Shown here in pieces: positions 44,587-53,266 of a stretch of 64,000 nt of DNA. This DNA comes from Persephonella sp. IF05-L8 (GTDB lineage: Bacteria; Aquificota; Aquificia; Aquificales; Hydrogenothermaceae): the NCBI RefSeq assembly GCF_000703045.1, contig NZ_JNLJ01000005.1:473023-537022 (forward strand). The letters run 5' to 3'. A program made the position numbers and the translations under genes. The first letter of the stretch is position 1; each line of letters opens with the position of its first letter. The notes beneath the pieces were generated by a model. That model had not been told where the DNA came from and made no database searches. It saw only the letters and a list, made by a program, of their open reading frames with translations.

Positions 44587-45956
44587 TTTTCTACCCTGCT
44601 TTTTAATTTTTCAGAAAGCATATCAGCAAGTTTTGTTATACTGCCTGCTCCCATTATTAAAACTACGTCATCCTTTCTAATAAGAGAGCTTAAAAGGTTT
44701 GCTGTTTTTTGTAAATCCCCACTGTAATAAACATTTTTACCTGTTTTATTTCTTATATCCTGCGCAAGTTTTTCTCCGCTGACACTGTCTATTGGATTTT
44801 CTCCTGCTGGATATATATCCGTAATAACAGTTATATCTGGAATATCAAATGCTTCAACAAACTGGTCATAAAGGGAAAAAACACGGGTGTATCTGTGGGG
44901 CTGGAATACAGCTATTAATCTTTTATCTGGAAACATCTCTTTGGCAGCCTCTAAAGTAGCTTGTATCTCAGTTGGATGATGGGCATAATCATCTATTATT
45001 GTTATGTCGTCTGTATGCTTGACTTCAAATCTTCTGTTGGCATTTTTGAAGTTCTCAAGGGATTCCTTGACAACACAGAAAGGAACACCCAGTTCGTATG
45101 CAATAGAGATTGCTGACAAGGCATTATAAACATTATGTTTTCCTGGAATAGAGAGATGTATTTCTCCAAAGTCATTTACTTTAAATTTGTATCTGCCATC
45201 TACAACCCTAAGGTCATATCCCTTTATATCAGCCTCATCAGATAGACCAAACTTAATAACCTTTTTTTCTATCTGGGGGAGTATATCTCTTATGTTTGGG
45301 TCGTCTATATTAACAGCAACAGCACCATAAAAAGGAACTTTGTTGGCAAACTGGATAAATGCCTGTTTTATATCATCAAGATTTTTATAAAATCCAAGAT
45401 GTTCCACGTCTATGTTGTTTATAGAAACAATTGTGGGAGTAAGTCTTAAAAAAGAGCCATCACTTTCGTCTGATTCGGTAACAATAAATTCGCCTCTACC
45501 TAATTTAGCATTGCTGCCGTAAGCCTCAAGTTTTCCACCAATAACAACAGTTGGGTCATATCCGGTTTTTCCCAGTATAAAGCCGACCATTGAGGTCGTT
45601 GTTGTTTTTCCGTGGCTGCCTGCTATTGCTATGCCATACTTAAATCTCATTAGTTCAGCAAGCATCTCTCCCCGTGGTATAGTAGGAATGCCAAGTTCCT
45701 TTGCTCTAACCAGCTCAGGATTATCCGGTTTTACAGCTGAGGAATAAACTACAACATCGGCACCCTCTACATTTTTGGGGTCATGGCCTATAAAAACTTT
45801 TGCACCCATTTCTTTCAATGATATTACTGTCTGGCTTTCTTTAAGGTCTGAGCCTGTAACGGTAAATCCCTGATTTAATAAAACCTGAGCAATTCCATTC
45901 ATACCAGAGCCGCCTATACCTATAAAATGTATCCTTCTGACCTTACCTCTGAACAT
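44583..45956 (-). CDS. murC: UDP-N-acetylmuramate--L-alanine ligase
   Basis: 457 residues; adds L-Ala to UDP-MurNAc, the first peptide step of peptidoglycan precursor synthesis. GIGGSGMNGIAQVLLN near residue 13 binds the UDP part, GSHGKTTTTSMVG near 112 is the ATP loop, ESDESDGSFLRLTP near 165 and DDYAHHPTEIQATL near 338 complete the Mur-ligase set. It heads the murC-pncB-znuA unit. No other mur genes are adjacent. Confidence 0.97.
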   Translation of the reverse strand: MFRGKVRRIHFIGIGGSGMNGIAQVLLNQGFTVTGSDLKESQTVISLKEMGAKVFIGHDPKNVEGADVVVYSSAVKPDNPELVRAKELGIPTIPRGEMLAELMRFKYGIAIAGSHGKTTTTSMVGFILGKTGYDPTVVIGGKLEAYGSNAKLGRGEFIVTESDESDGSFLRLTPTIVSINNIDVEHLGFYKNLDDIKQAFIQFANKVPFYGAVAVNIDDPNIRDILPQIEKKVIKFGLSDEADIKGYDLRVVDGRYKFKVNDFGEIHLSIPGKHNVYNALSAISIAYELGVPFCVVKESLENFKNANRRFEVKHTDDITIIDDYAHHPTEIQATLEAAKEMFPDKRLIAVFQPHRYTRVFSLYDQFVEAFDIPDITVITDIYPAGENPIDSVSGEKLAQDIRNKTGKNVYYSGDLQKTANLLSSLIRKDDVVLIMGAGSITKLADMLSEKLKSRVEK

Positions 45957-46029
45957 TTAGCACTCCAAAAGCTGATTATGATTTAAATAATTTTATAATG
46001 TTTTGAAAATTTTATATACTTAAGAGGTT

Positions 46030-46941
46030 ATGGATAGGATTGATAATCTTTACAGAAAATTAAGAATTTTTTATAAACGGCTTACAGGAAGGGAAAAAAC
46101 AACTATTTTTTTCGTTTCTTTTCTTTTTTTTATTGTGTTTTTGAAGGCTATACATGATGTTAGAACCTACCGTATTATCAAAAAAGAAGAGATAGAAAAA
46201 GCCTTTAAATTTAAGAAAGTTATTGTATTGTATAGGGAAATAAATAGATATACAGATATAGTCCCTATAAATTGTTCTGCAGTAGTCCCTGTAACTTATA
46301 CAAAAGTAATTTCTCTTCGTGGACTACCTATCCCTGAAAGAAAGAAAAAATTTATAGATATGGTTCTGCCTTCTATACTGATTGTTAATTTTTATATAGA
46401 ACAGGATAGAAATTTTATTAAGTACATCAAGAATAAAATAAAAAATGGCAAATTCCTATTACCTGAAGAGGAAGAAAAAGTTAAGGAATTACTGGAAAGA
46501 TACAAAGCTGAAACTCTCAATGAGCTTCTGGAAAAAATGAATGTTAATCCTGTTAGTATTGTTCTTGCACAGGCGGCAATAGAAAGTGGATGGGGAACAT
46601 CAAGATTTTTTGTTGAAGCTAATAATATTTTTGGAGTTTGGACTTTTAATAAAAAATATGCTTCAAAGATAAAAGCCCGTAAGTCAAATGTTTATCTAAA
46701 AGCATACCCAAGCTTACTGAACTCGGTAAAAGATTATTACTACAGCATAAACATGAGCTGGGCTTATAAAAAGTTCAGGCTTGTAAGACTGAGAACAGAT
46801 GACCCTTTTTTACTTTCCAATTATCTGGAAAAATACTCAATACTAAGGGAGAGGTATGTTGAAAAGATTAAAATTGTTATCAAAACTAACAATCTTACTA
46901 AATACGATAACTGCAGCCTTTCTCCTGCTTATATCCATTAA
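46030..46941 (+). CDS. membrane-anchored N-acetylglucosaminidase (Bax/FlgJ type)
   Basis: 303 residues. One N-terminal span (about 25-41) and a C-terminal glucosaminidase domain (about 165-290) with SIVLAQAAIESGWGTSRFFVEANNIFGVW containing the catalytic Glu. Similar to E. coli Bax, a peptidoglycan hydrolase-like protein. AGAGG lies just upstream of the ATG. It overlaps the following deacetylase gene by 86 bases, an unusually long overlap which makes the downstream start worth checking. Confidence 0.85.
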   Translation: MDRIDNLYRKLRIFYKRLTGREKTTIFFVSFLFFIVFLKAIHDVRTYRIIKKEEIEKAFKFKKVIVLYREINRYTDIVPINCSAVVPVTYTKVISLRGLPIPERKKKFIDMVLPSILIVNFYIEQDRNFIKYIKNKIKNGKFLLPEEEEKVKELLERYKAETLNELLEKMNVNPVSIVLAQAAIESGWGTSRFFVEANNIFGVWTFNKKYASKIKARKSNVYLKAYPSLLNSVKDYYYSINMSWAYKKFRLVRLRTDDPFLLSNYLEKYSILRERYVEKIKIVIKTNNLTKYDNCSLSPAYIH

Positions 46942-47911
46942 GGCTTATGCAGGATACGCAACAGTTTTAATCTATCACAGATTTGACGAGGATAAATATC
47001 CTACAACCTCTGTATCAACAGAAATTTTTGAAAAACAGATGAGATATCTCAAAGAAAATGGTTATAAGGTAATTCCATTAAAACAGCTTATCTACTATCT
47101 GGAAAATAAAAAAGAAATTCCCCCAAAAACCGTTGTGATAACAATAGATGATGGTTATCGCTCAACTATGAAGGCATACAGAATACTAAAAAAATACGGT
47201 TTCCCGTTTACTGTTTTTCTGGGAATGGAAGGAATTGATAGATACCCTGCATTTCTGACAAAAGAGGAGCTGGAAATACTAAAAAAAGATAAACTTGTTT
47301 CATTTGGTAATCATTCATACTCCCATGCCAGATTTGCCAGAGTAATAACAAAAATGTCCCCTGAAGAATATGAAGAATTTATTAGAAAGGATACAAAAAA
47401 GGCAGAAAAAAAGCTTAAGAAACTGCTGGGATATATTCCTAAAGTATATGCATACCCGTATGGAGAATATACAAAGCCATATATAAAAGTTCTGAAATCT
47501 ATGGGATATAAAGCAATGCTTTCTCAAGACCCTCAAAATGTGGACAAAAACACTCCCCTATATTTGATACAGAGACAGGCTATTGTTGGCAGCTGGGCAA
47601 ACATGAAACATTTTAAAATTGTTTTAAATACAGAGGTTTTGCCTGTTATAAGCCATCAGCCTCACATTGGATACCTTACTGAAAATCCACCTGAGATTAT
47701 TCAGGTTAAGATAAAAAATCCCCAGATGTACAAAAACTGCCAGATTTATCTAACGGAGATTGGCTGGAAAAGGGCAGAAAGAAGAGAGGATATTCTTTAT
47801 ATAGACGGAATTAAAAAACTAAAAAAATGGAAAAATAGAATAGGTGTAAAATGTTTTAACAGCAAAACAGGGAAAAGAGCAACATTCTTCTGGAGTGTTT
47901 ATACAAGATGA
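46856..47911 (+). CDS. polysaccharide deacetylase (NodB-homology domain), exported
   Basis: 351 residues with a signal sequence (about 12-32, ending KAYA). NodB motifs are TIDDGYRST (motif 1, the second Asp binds metal), HSYSHARF (motif 2) and YAYPYGEY (motif 3). The C-terminal ~90 residues form a beta-rich tail. Such enzymes remove acetyl groups from chitin-like polymers or peptidoglycan. The ATG has GGGAGAGG upstream, which supports this start in spite of the overlap with the glucosaminidase gene. Both gene products probably act on the cell wall. Confidence 0.87.
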   Translation: MLKRLKLLSKLTILLNTITAAFLLLISIKAYAGYATVLIYHRFDEDKYPTTSVSTEIFEKQMRYLKENGYKVIPLKQLIYYLENKKEIPPKTVVITIDDGYRSTMKAYRILKKYGFPFTVFLGMEGIDRYPAFLTKEELEILKKDKLVSFGNHSYSHARFARVITKMSPEEYEEFIRKDTKKAEKKLKKLLGYIPKVYAYPYGEYTKPYIKVLKSMGYKAMLSQDPQNVDKNTPLYLIQRQAIVGSWANMKHFKIVLNTEVLPVISHQPHIGYLTENPPEIIQVKIKNPQMYKNCQIYLTEIGWKRAERREDILYIDGIKKLKKWKNRIGVKCFNSKTGKRATFFWSVYTR

Positions 47912-48459
47912 ATATAATAGAAGAAATCATATTTACAGGAAAGGTTCTATATAAAGAAGGTCTCGTTAATTCCCATGCAGGTAATATCAGTGTCAGAGAT
48001 GGGAATACTATTTATATCACAAGAACAGGTGCAATGCTTGGATATCTGACGGAAAATGATATTGTCAAAGTTCCTGTGGATAAGACTTCGGATTTAGATA
48101 AGATAGCTTCCTCGGAGCTTATAGTTCACAGAGCTGTTTATCAGAAGACTGACTACAAGGCTATCATTCACGCCCATCCTGTTAATGCAGTAGCTTTGAG
48201 TTTCAAACTTAAAGAAAAATTTGTTCCTGTTGATAATGAGGGGAAGCTATTTTTAAAGGAAGTTCCTATATTACCTGAATATCCCAGTGCCTCTCCTGAA
48301 CTATCTGAAGCTGTTTCAAATTTTTTTGCTGATAGTTCACATAACATTATTATCGTAAAAACCCACGGCAGTTTTGCTGCACATAATTTTCTCAATTATG
48401 CTTTAAAGCTAACTTCTGACCTTGAGTTCTGTGCAAAGATTTTCAACCTCATAAAATAA
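47908..48459 (+). CDS. class II aldolase/adducin-family protein
   Basis: 183 residues. SHAGNISVRD near residue 24, IIHAHPVNAVALS near 92 (two zinc-binding His) and KTHGSFAAH near 152 (third His) mark the L-fuculose-phosphate aldolase fold. The usual catalytic Glu region is ASSELIVHRAVY near 73. Substrate is unknown; members cleave sugar-1-phosphates or dehydrate methylthioribulose-1-phosphate. ATGA overlap with the deacetylase gene ties it to the cell-wall operon. Confidence 0.87.
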   Translation: MNIIEEIIFTGKVLYKEGLVNSHAGNISVRDGNTIYITRTGAMLGYLTENDIVKVPVDKTSDLDKIASSELIVHRAVYQKTDYKAIIHAHPVNAVALSFKLKEKFVPVDNEGKLFLKEVPILPEYPSASPELSEAVSNFFADSSHNIIIVKTHGSFAAHNFLNYALKLTSDLEFCAKIFNLIK

Positions 48460-48491
48460 TCAATCTTTGATTTTTATCAATCTTTGATTTT
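48459..48491 (+). promoter_or_regulatory. FNR/CRP-type operator and 17-bp direct repeat upstream of the cytochrome c gene
   Basis: TTGAT (48467-48471), four T, ATCAA (48476-48480) is an exact match to the FNR consensus TTGAT-N4-ATCAA. It lies inside two copies of ATCAATCTTTGATTTT (48459-48474 and 48476-48491). A TATAAT at 48538-48543 places the box near -76 relative to the expected transcription start. Confidence 0.65.
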
Positions 48492-48562
48492 GATTAGTGC
48501 TAACTAACTGATAATTCTTTAATTTTAAAGATATCAGTATAATCTCAAATGGAGGGTTTATT

Positions 48563-48955
48563 ATGAAAAAATTAATAGCAGGGCTCGTTAGTATTTGTGT
48601 CGTAAGTTCTCTGGCATTGGCTGAAAACCAAAAAGAGATTGAAAAGAAAATTCTCCAGATTGCTGGTAAATATGGATGTACAACATGTCATGATATTGAT
48701 AAACCTAAAAACTCTGTCCCTTTCAGAGTAATAGCAAAAGAATATCAGGGACAACCAGATGCTGTAGAAAAATTATTTAAAAGTGTAAAATTTGCAAGCT
48801 TTGGAAAATGGCAAAAAATTGGTCCTGAAAAATATGGTATGAAACCAAGAGCTATTTATATGCCAAGACAAAGGTCTATTCCTGAAGATGAGCTAAGGGA
48901 ACTATTAAAACTTATCCTGTCTTTAGATACAAGCAGTGTAAAAGTTAAAAAATAG
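48563..48955 (+). CDS. small periplasmic cytochrome c
   Basis: 130 residues with a signal peptide cut after ALA20. The heme site is CTTCH (Cys39, Cys42, His43), and a Met in YGMKPRAIYMP near residue 93-101 can be the sixth ligand. A basic domain of about 80 residues follows. It is a class I monoheme cytochrome, likely carrying electrons between a periplasmic oxidation (sulfur or hydrogen) and the terminal oxidase. GGAGGG precedes the ATG. An FNR-type box upstream suggests control by oxygen or nitrogen oxide. Confidence 0.9.
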   Translation: MKKLIAGLVSICVVSSLALAENQKEIEKKILQIAGKYGCTTCHDIDKPKNSVPFRVIAKEYQGQPDAVEKLFKSVKFASFGKWQKIGPEKYGMKPRAIYMPRQRSIPEDELRELLKLILSLDTSSVKVKK

Positions 48956-50704
48956 CTATGGTTTTATATAAACATACTCGTCTTTATACCAGCCCCAGAC
49001 TGTAGGAAATACATTTTTAAGTTTGTTTTTAACAGCAAGAAGTTCTTCAGGAGCAGCTATAAATATCATAGGCTGCTCCTCTCCTATTATTTTGAAAGCC
49101 TTTTTGTAAAGCATATCCCTTTTTTTAGGGTCAAGTTCAACAGCAGCCTGCTGGAATAACCTGTCTATTTCTGCCTCCCATTTTGTTGCAGGTTTTTTCT
49201 GGGCAGGATACCACATGTGCAGATGTCCAGACGAAAGCCATACATTCTGACCAAAATAAGGGTCTATACTACCGGTTAATCCAATTATTACTGCTTCCCA
49301 GTCATAGTTAGACATAAGCCTGCTTACAAGGTTATTAAAATCTATAGCCTGAAAGTTTACTTCAATGCCTATTCTTTTCAGGTCGTCCTTCAGGATATTT
49401 CCGATTATTTCCCTTTCTTTATTTCCTGAGTTTGTTATAAGTGTAAACTGTAATTTGTGCCCTTCAGCATCATACAGATACCCATCTTTCCCCTCATGAA
49501 AGCCTGCTTCTATTAAAAGTTGTTTTGCTTTTTTCAGATTAAATGGGTATTTAGGGTAGTAGTTTTCATCATAAAGTCTTCTATTTGCAGGTGTAACGCC
49601 GGTATAAATCGGATATGCAAGACCGTTGTAAGCTATGTTTATAATTCCCCTTCTATCAACGGCGTATGAAATTGCCTGTCTGAATTTTTTATTCTGGAAC
49701 CATTTTAGTTTGTATTCTGGAATAGGAGCTTTGGGATTTTGATTAAAAACTATAAAAGTTGTGGATGGTGTAGGACCCAGATTATAAATTGTAAAGTTTT
49801 TTTCTTTAGCCTTTGGTAATAGCTCCGGAAGGTCAGAGGGGCGAACTCCGTAATAATCAATTTCTCCAGAAATAAATTTTATTAATCTAACATCAGGGTC
49901 ACCTATTATCTGGGCTTTTATTTTTGTAATGTAAGGAAGTTTCTGTCCCTTCTGGTCTTTTCCCCAGTAGTAAGGATTTCTTTCATATATAGCATACTGG
50001 CCTATCACATACTCTACAAGTTTATAGGGACCTGTGCCTATAATCTTTTTTGGGTCTGTGTTTACTCCCCATGTTGATGTAAAGGTCTTATTTTTTACAC
50101 TTTCTTCTAAGATATGTTTAGGTAATATTGAGGCTCCAACAGCCTGTAAAAAAGGAGCAAACGGCTTTGGAATTTTAAATCTAACTGTGTGTTCGTCAAT
50201 CTTTTCAACAATAAATTTTTTCCCTTCTATATAAAGCATATCCTTAACTGAACTGGGGATATCAGGATTGTAATATATCTGGTTATAGGTAAATACAACA
50301 TCATCAGCAGTAACAGGTTTTCCATCAAACCATTTTGCATCTTTTCTTAGGTGAAATATCCAGACTGTTCCTGTTTTATCCCTTTCCCAGCTTTCTGCAA
50401 GGTCAGGTTCAGGTAGTAGCGTTTTTACATTGGTTTTGGTCAGACCGTTAAACAGCATTCCTATCATTGCTGTTGAGGTTGTTTCCTGTGCCATTACAGG
50501 ATTGAGGGTTTTTGCATCTCCTGCAAGGGCTCTTTTCAGCGTTCCCCCTTCAATTCCTATTTCAACATAAAACTGGTCTGGGTTTATCTTTTGAATGCTG
50601 TATTCAGAGTTCTGCTCCTGGGATGGAGTAATAAGATATACAGGCAGAAAAAGAATAATAATAAGCAAAATAGCCTTTAAAAAGGCCAGAACATTATCCT
50701 TCAT
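48956..50704 (-). CDS. OppA/DppA-like peptide ABC transporter substrate-binding protein, membrane-anchored
   Basis: 582 residues of the SBP_bac_5 family: TLNPVMAQETTSTAMIGMLFNGL near residue 64, LAESWERDKTGTVWIFHLRKDAKWFDGKPVTADDV near 102 and NYDWEAVIIGLTGSIDPYFG near 470. The N-terminus has a hydrophobic span (about 8-26) but no lipobox cysteine, so it is probably held by the uncleaved helix. Permease and ATPase genes are not adjacent. It starts within the Trm112-like gene (11-base overlap). Ligand may be a peptide or another solute. Confidence 0.88.
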   Translation of the reverse strand: MKDNVLAFLKAILLIIILFLPVYLITPSQEQNSEYSIQKINPDQFYVEIGIEGGTLKRALAGDAKTLNPVMAQETTSTAMIGMLFNGLTKTNVKTLLPEPDLAESWERDKTGTVWIFHLRKDAKWFDGKPVTADDVVFTYNQIYYNPDIPSSVKDMLYIEGKKFIVEKIDEHTVRFKIPKPFAPFLQAVGASILPKHILEESVKNKTFTSTWGVNTDPKKIIGTGPYKLVEYVIGQYAIYERNPYYWGKDQKGQKLPYITKIKAQIIGDPDVRLIKFISGEIDYYGVRPSDLPELLPKAKEKNFTIYNLGPTPSTTFIVFNQNPKAPIPEYKLKWFQNKKFRQAISYAVDRRGIINIAYNGLAYPIYTGVTPANRRLYDENYYPKYPFNLKKAKQLLIEAGFHEGKDGYLYDAEGHKLQFTLITNSGNKEREIIGNILKDDLKRIGIEVNFQAIDFNNLVSRLMSNYDWEAVIIGLTGSIDPYFGQNVWLSSGHLHMWYPAQKKPATKWEAEIDRLFQQAAVELDPKKRDMLYKKAFKIIGEEQPMIFIAAPEELLAVKNKLKNVFPTVWGWYKDEYVYIKP

Positions 50705-50888
50705 TTTTCAGTTTTTCAAGCTCTTCCTGTGTTATTTTTTTGGCATCATCTGGAAGGAAATCAGGAATATCATCTATAATCTCAAACTTAAGCATACAGT
50801 TTTCACATACAAAAGTATCTTTCAGGTATAAAAGCTCTCCTTTGCACTCAGGACAGGCAAGTATCTTGATAAGTTCTTCAGGTATCAT
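50694..50888 (-). CDS. Trm112/YcaR-like small zinc protein
   Basis: 64 residues. CPEC at about 12-15 and CENC at about 28-31 form a zinc-ribbon-like site, followed by FEIIDDIPDFLPDDA, the standard ending of the UPF0434/Trm112 family. Eukaryotic and archaeal Trm112 activates methyltransferases; bacterial YcaR has no agreed role. It overlaps the OppA-like gene and is divergent from the 32-residue membrane peptide gene. Confidence 0.85.
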   Translation of the reverse strand: MIPEELIKILACPECKGELLYLKDTFVCENCMLKFEIIDDIPDFLPDDAKKITQEELEKLKNEG

Positions 50889-50947
50889 AGATTTACTCCA
50901 AGGTTTTATTTTAAAATATTATACAGCACTAATTTCGGAGGATAATC

Positions 50948-51046
50948 ATGGATCCAGGTTTCTGGTTTCCAGCAATAATCATAGGTATGGTGATATTTGC
51001 TGTGGCTGTTTTTGGTCTTGTAGTTTATTTAGATAAAGGTGAGTAA
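50948..51046 (+). CDS. 32-aa single-span membrane peptide
   Basis: ATG at 50948 with GGAGG eight bases upstream, ending with a TAA that shares one base with the thiE ATG. The peptide starts MDPGFWFPAIIIG, runs through one hydrophobic helix (about 6-28) and ends YLDKGE. Layout recalls tiny accessory subunits of respiratory complexes (CydX, CcoQ), but no oxidase gene is adjacent. Translation is supported only by the ribosome-binding site and the coupled start. Confidence 0.6.
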   Translation: MDPGFWFPAIIIGMVIFAVAVFGLVVYLDKGE

Positions 51047-51606
51047 TGCAGGCATTTTTAAAAAAATATTATGCAATAACTGACAGAAAGCAGTTCAGAT
51101 ATGATTTTGAAATCCAGATAAAAAGGATGCTTGATGCAGGCATCCGAATGTTTCAATTGAGGGAAAAGGATTTATCCTCTGACCAACTTTTTGACTTTGC
51201 ACAGAAATTATCAAATCTTTTGAAGGGATATGATGCCTCATTTTTTATTAATGATAGGGTTGATATAGCCGTCTTGGCAGGTGCTAATGGTGTTCATCTG
51301 CCTTCAAAGTCTGTTCCAATTGAAGTAATAAAGCATAAATTCCCAGAGCTGATTGTTGGTAAATCATGCCATTCTGTTGAGGAGGCAATAAAAGCAGAAA
51401 AAGAAGGTGCAGATTATATAACATTTTCCCCGATATTTGAAACTCCTGGAAAGGGGGAGCCAAAAGGATTAAAAGCCTTAAAGGAAGTAGTCCAGAAGGT
51501 TAATATCCCTGTTTACGCCCTTGGAGGTATTACAGAAGATAAAATTCCTGAGATTTTAAAAACAGGTGCCTACGGCATCGCAGGCATAAGAATTTTTATC
51601 AAATAG
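51046..51606 (+). CDS. thiE: thiamine-phosphate synthase
   Basis: 186 residues of TIM barrel; joins HMP-PP and thiazole phosphate to thiamine phosphate. FQLREKDLSSDQL near residue 37, FFINDRVDIAVLAGANGVHLPSKS near 67, GKSCHS near 105, YITFSPIFETPGK near 125 and ALGGITEDKI near 163 match ThiE. TenI, a closely related protein without this activity, is the alternative; the pyrophosphate-binding residues favour ThiE. Its ATG overlaps the stop of the small membrane peptide gene. Confidence 0.9.
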   Translation: MQAFLKKYYAITDRKQFRYDFEIQIKRMLDAGIRMFQLREKDLSSDQLFDFAQKLSNLLKGYDASFFINDRVDIAVLAGANGVHLPSKSVPIEVIKHKFPELIVGKSCHSVEEAIKAEKEGADYITFSPIFETPGKGEPKGLKALKEVVQKVNIPVYALGGITEDKIPEILKTGAYGIAGIRIFIK

Positions 51607-51615
51607 GAGGAGTTT

Positions 51616-53205
51616 ATGAAAAAAGGAAAGGTAATTATATTAGGTAGCGGTCCTAACAGAATAGGACAGGGTATAGAGTTTGATTATGCCTGTGTTCATT
51701 GTGTATGGGCATTGAAAGAAGAAGGCTACGAAGCAATAATGGTAAACTGCAACCCTGAAACCGTTTCAACAGACTACGACACATCAGACAAGCTATTCTT
51801 TGAGCCTATAGTTTATGAAGATGTTGTAAATATCATAGAAAGCGAGCAACCAGTAGGAGTTGTTGTCCAGTTTGGAGGACAGACCCCTTTAAAGCTGGCT
51901 GTTCCATTGCAAAATGCAGGTATAAATATTCTTGGAACTTCTCCTGAAAGTATTGATATTGCAGAAGACAGGGAAAGATTTAGAGAGCTTATTATAAAAC
52001 TTGGTCTAAAACAGCCTGAAAGTGGTATAGCAAGGTCAAAGGAAGAAGCAATTCTAACAGCAGAAAAAATAGGCTATCCAGTGCTTGTTAGACCTTCTTA
52101 TGTTCTTGGTGGAAGAGCTATGAGGCTTGTTTATGATACAGCCGAACTACTGGAATATATAGAAGAAGCTGTTTATGTATCAGAAGATAAACCCCTTCTG
52201 ATAGATAGATTTCTGGAAGATGCTGTTGAGCTTGATGTTGATGCAGTAGCTGATGGGGAAGATGTACTGGTTGGAGCTGTTATGGAGCATATAGAAGAAG
52301 CAGGAATTCACTCAGGGGATAGTGCAACCTGTATTCCACCTTATACACTACCAGATGAAATCATATACGAAGTCAAAAGACAGACCAGAGAACTGGCAAA
52401 AGCCCTTGATGTTAGAGGTCTTATGAATGTCCAGTATGCAGTAAAGGATAATGAGATTTATGTGATAGAAGTTAATCCGAGGGCTTCACGAACAGTTCCA
52501 TTTGTAAGTAAAGCAATAGGTTATCCACTGGCAAAAATCGCCTCAAAAATCATAATAGGTAAAAAGCTTAGGGAAATAATTCCAGAAGTATTTGAGATAA
52601 AAGAGCCCCATCCAGCCTCAGATTTCAGGGATAAAAACTTCAAAAGATATTCAATTAAAGAAGTGGTATTTCCATGGAACAGATTTCCGGAAGTTGACCC
52701 ATTACTTGGTCCCGAGATGAAATCCACAGGTGAGGTAATGGGAATAGATGAGGATTTTGGAATGGCATTCTGGAAAGCTCAGGCAGCAGCAGGCTCAATA
52801 TTACCAACAGAGGGAATTGTATTTATATCAGTGGCAGACAAGGACAAACCATATGTGGTAGAAATAGCAAAGAAGCTTGTAGATATGGGCTTTACAATAT
52901 ATGCAACAGAAGGAACTCATAAATATTTAAGTGAGAAAGGAATTCCATCAACAAGAGTAAGTAAGCTTTCAGAAGAAAGACCAAATGTGGTAGATAGAAT
53001 TAGAAATGGAGAAATTAAAATTGTAATAAACACCCCTTCTGGTAAACGGGAAAGGTCTGATGCATACTTTATAAGAAGGGCTGCAGTAGAACATAAAGTT
53101 CCATACTTTACAACAATAAGGGCTGCAAAAGCTGCTGTTGAAGCAATAAATTCTTATAAAAATAAACAGTTTACAGTTAATCCTTTACAGGATATATTTG
53201 GATAA
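51616..53205 (+). CDS. carB: carbamoyl-phosphate synthase large subunit, C-terminal half (split gene)
   Basis: 529 residues that correspond to the second synthetase domain and the allosteric end of Car[25 protein letters not shown] at the start, [13 protein letters not shown] near 46, an ATP-grasp core ([15 protein letters not shown], about 155) and [17 protein letters not shown] near 292. The last ~120 residues are the MGS-like regulatory domain. This half phosphorylates carbamate. The N-terminal half is not in the window, so the gene is split, as known in Aquifex and some methanogens. AGGAGG precedes the ATG; a strong terminator follows. Confidence 0.95.
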   Translation: MKKGKVIILGSGPNRIGQGIEFDYACVHCVWALKEEGYEAIMVNCNPETVSTDYDTSDKLFFEPIVYEDVVNIIESEQPVGVVVQFGGQTPLKLAVPLQNAGINILGTSPESIDIAEDRERFRELIIKLGLKQPESGIARSKEEAILTAEKIGYPVLVRPSYVLGGRAMRLVYDTAELLEYIEEAVYVSEDKPLLIDRFLEDAVELDVDAVADGEDVLVGAVMEHIEEAGIHSGDSATCIPPYTLPDEIIYEVKRQTRELAKALDVRGLMNVQYAVKDNEIYVIEVNPRASRTVPFVSKAIGYPLAKIASKIIIGKKLREIIPEVFEIKEPHPASDFRDKNFKRYSIKEVVFPWNRFPEVDPLLGPEMKSTGEVMGIDEDFGMAFWKAQAAAGSILPTEGIVFISVADKDKPYVVEIAKKLVDMGFTIYATEGTHKYLSEKGIPSTRVSKLSEERPNVVDRIRNGEIKIVINTPSGKRERSDAYFIRRAAVEHKVPYFTTIRAAKAAVEAINSYKNKQFTVNPLQDIFG

Positions 53206-53239
53206 GGCAAAAAAGATTTATAGTGATTTTTTTATTTGG

Positions 53240-53264
53240 AAAGGGGCGTTAAGCCCCTTTTTTT
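53240..53264. terminator. bidirectional terminator between carB and tpx
   Basis: AAAGGGGC (53240-53247) pairs with GCCCCTTT (53253-53260), followed by TTTT on the plus side and preceded by a T/A-rich stretch that serves tpx on the other strand. Confidence 0.85.
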
Positions 53265-53266
53265 AT

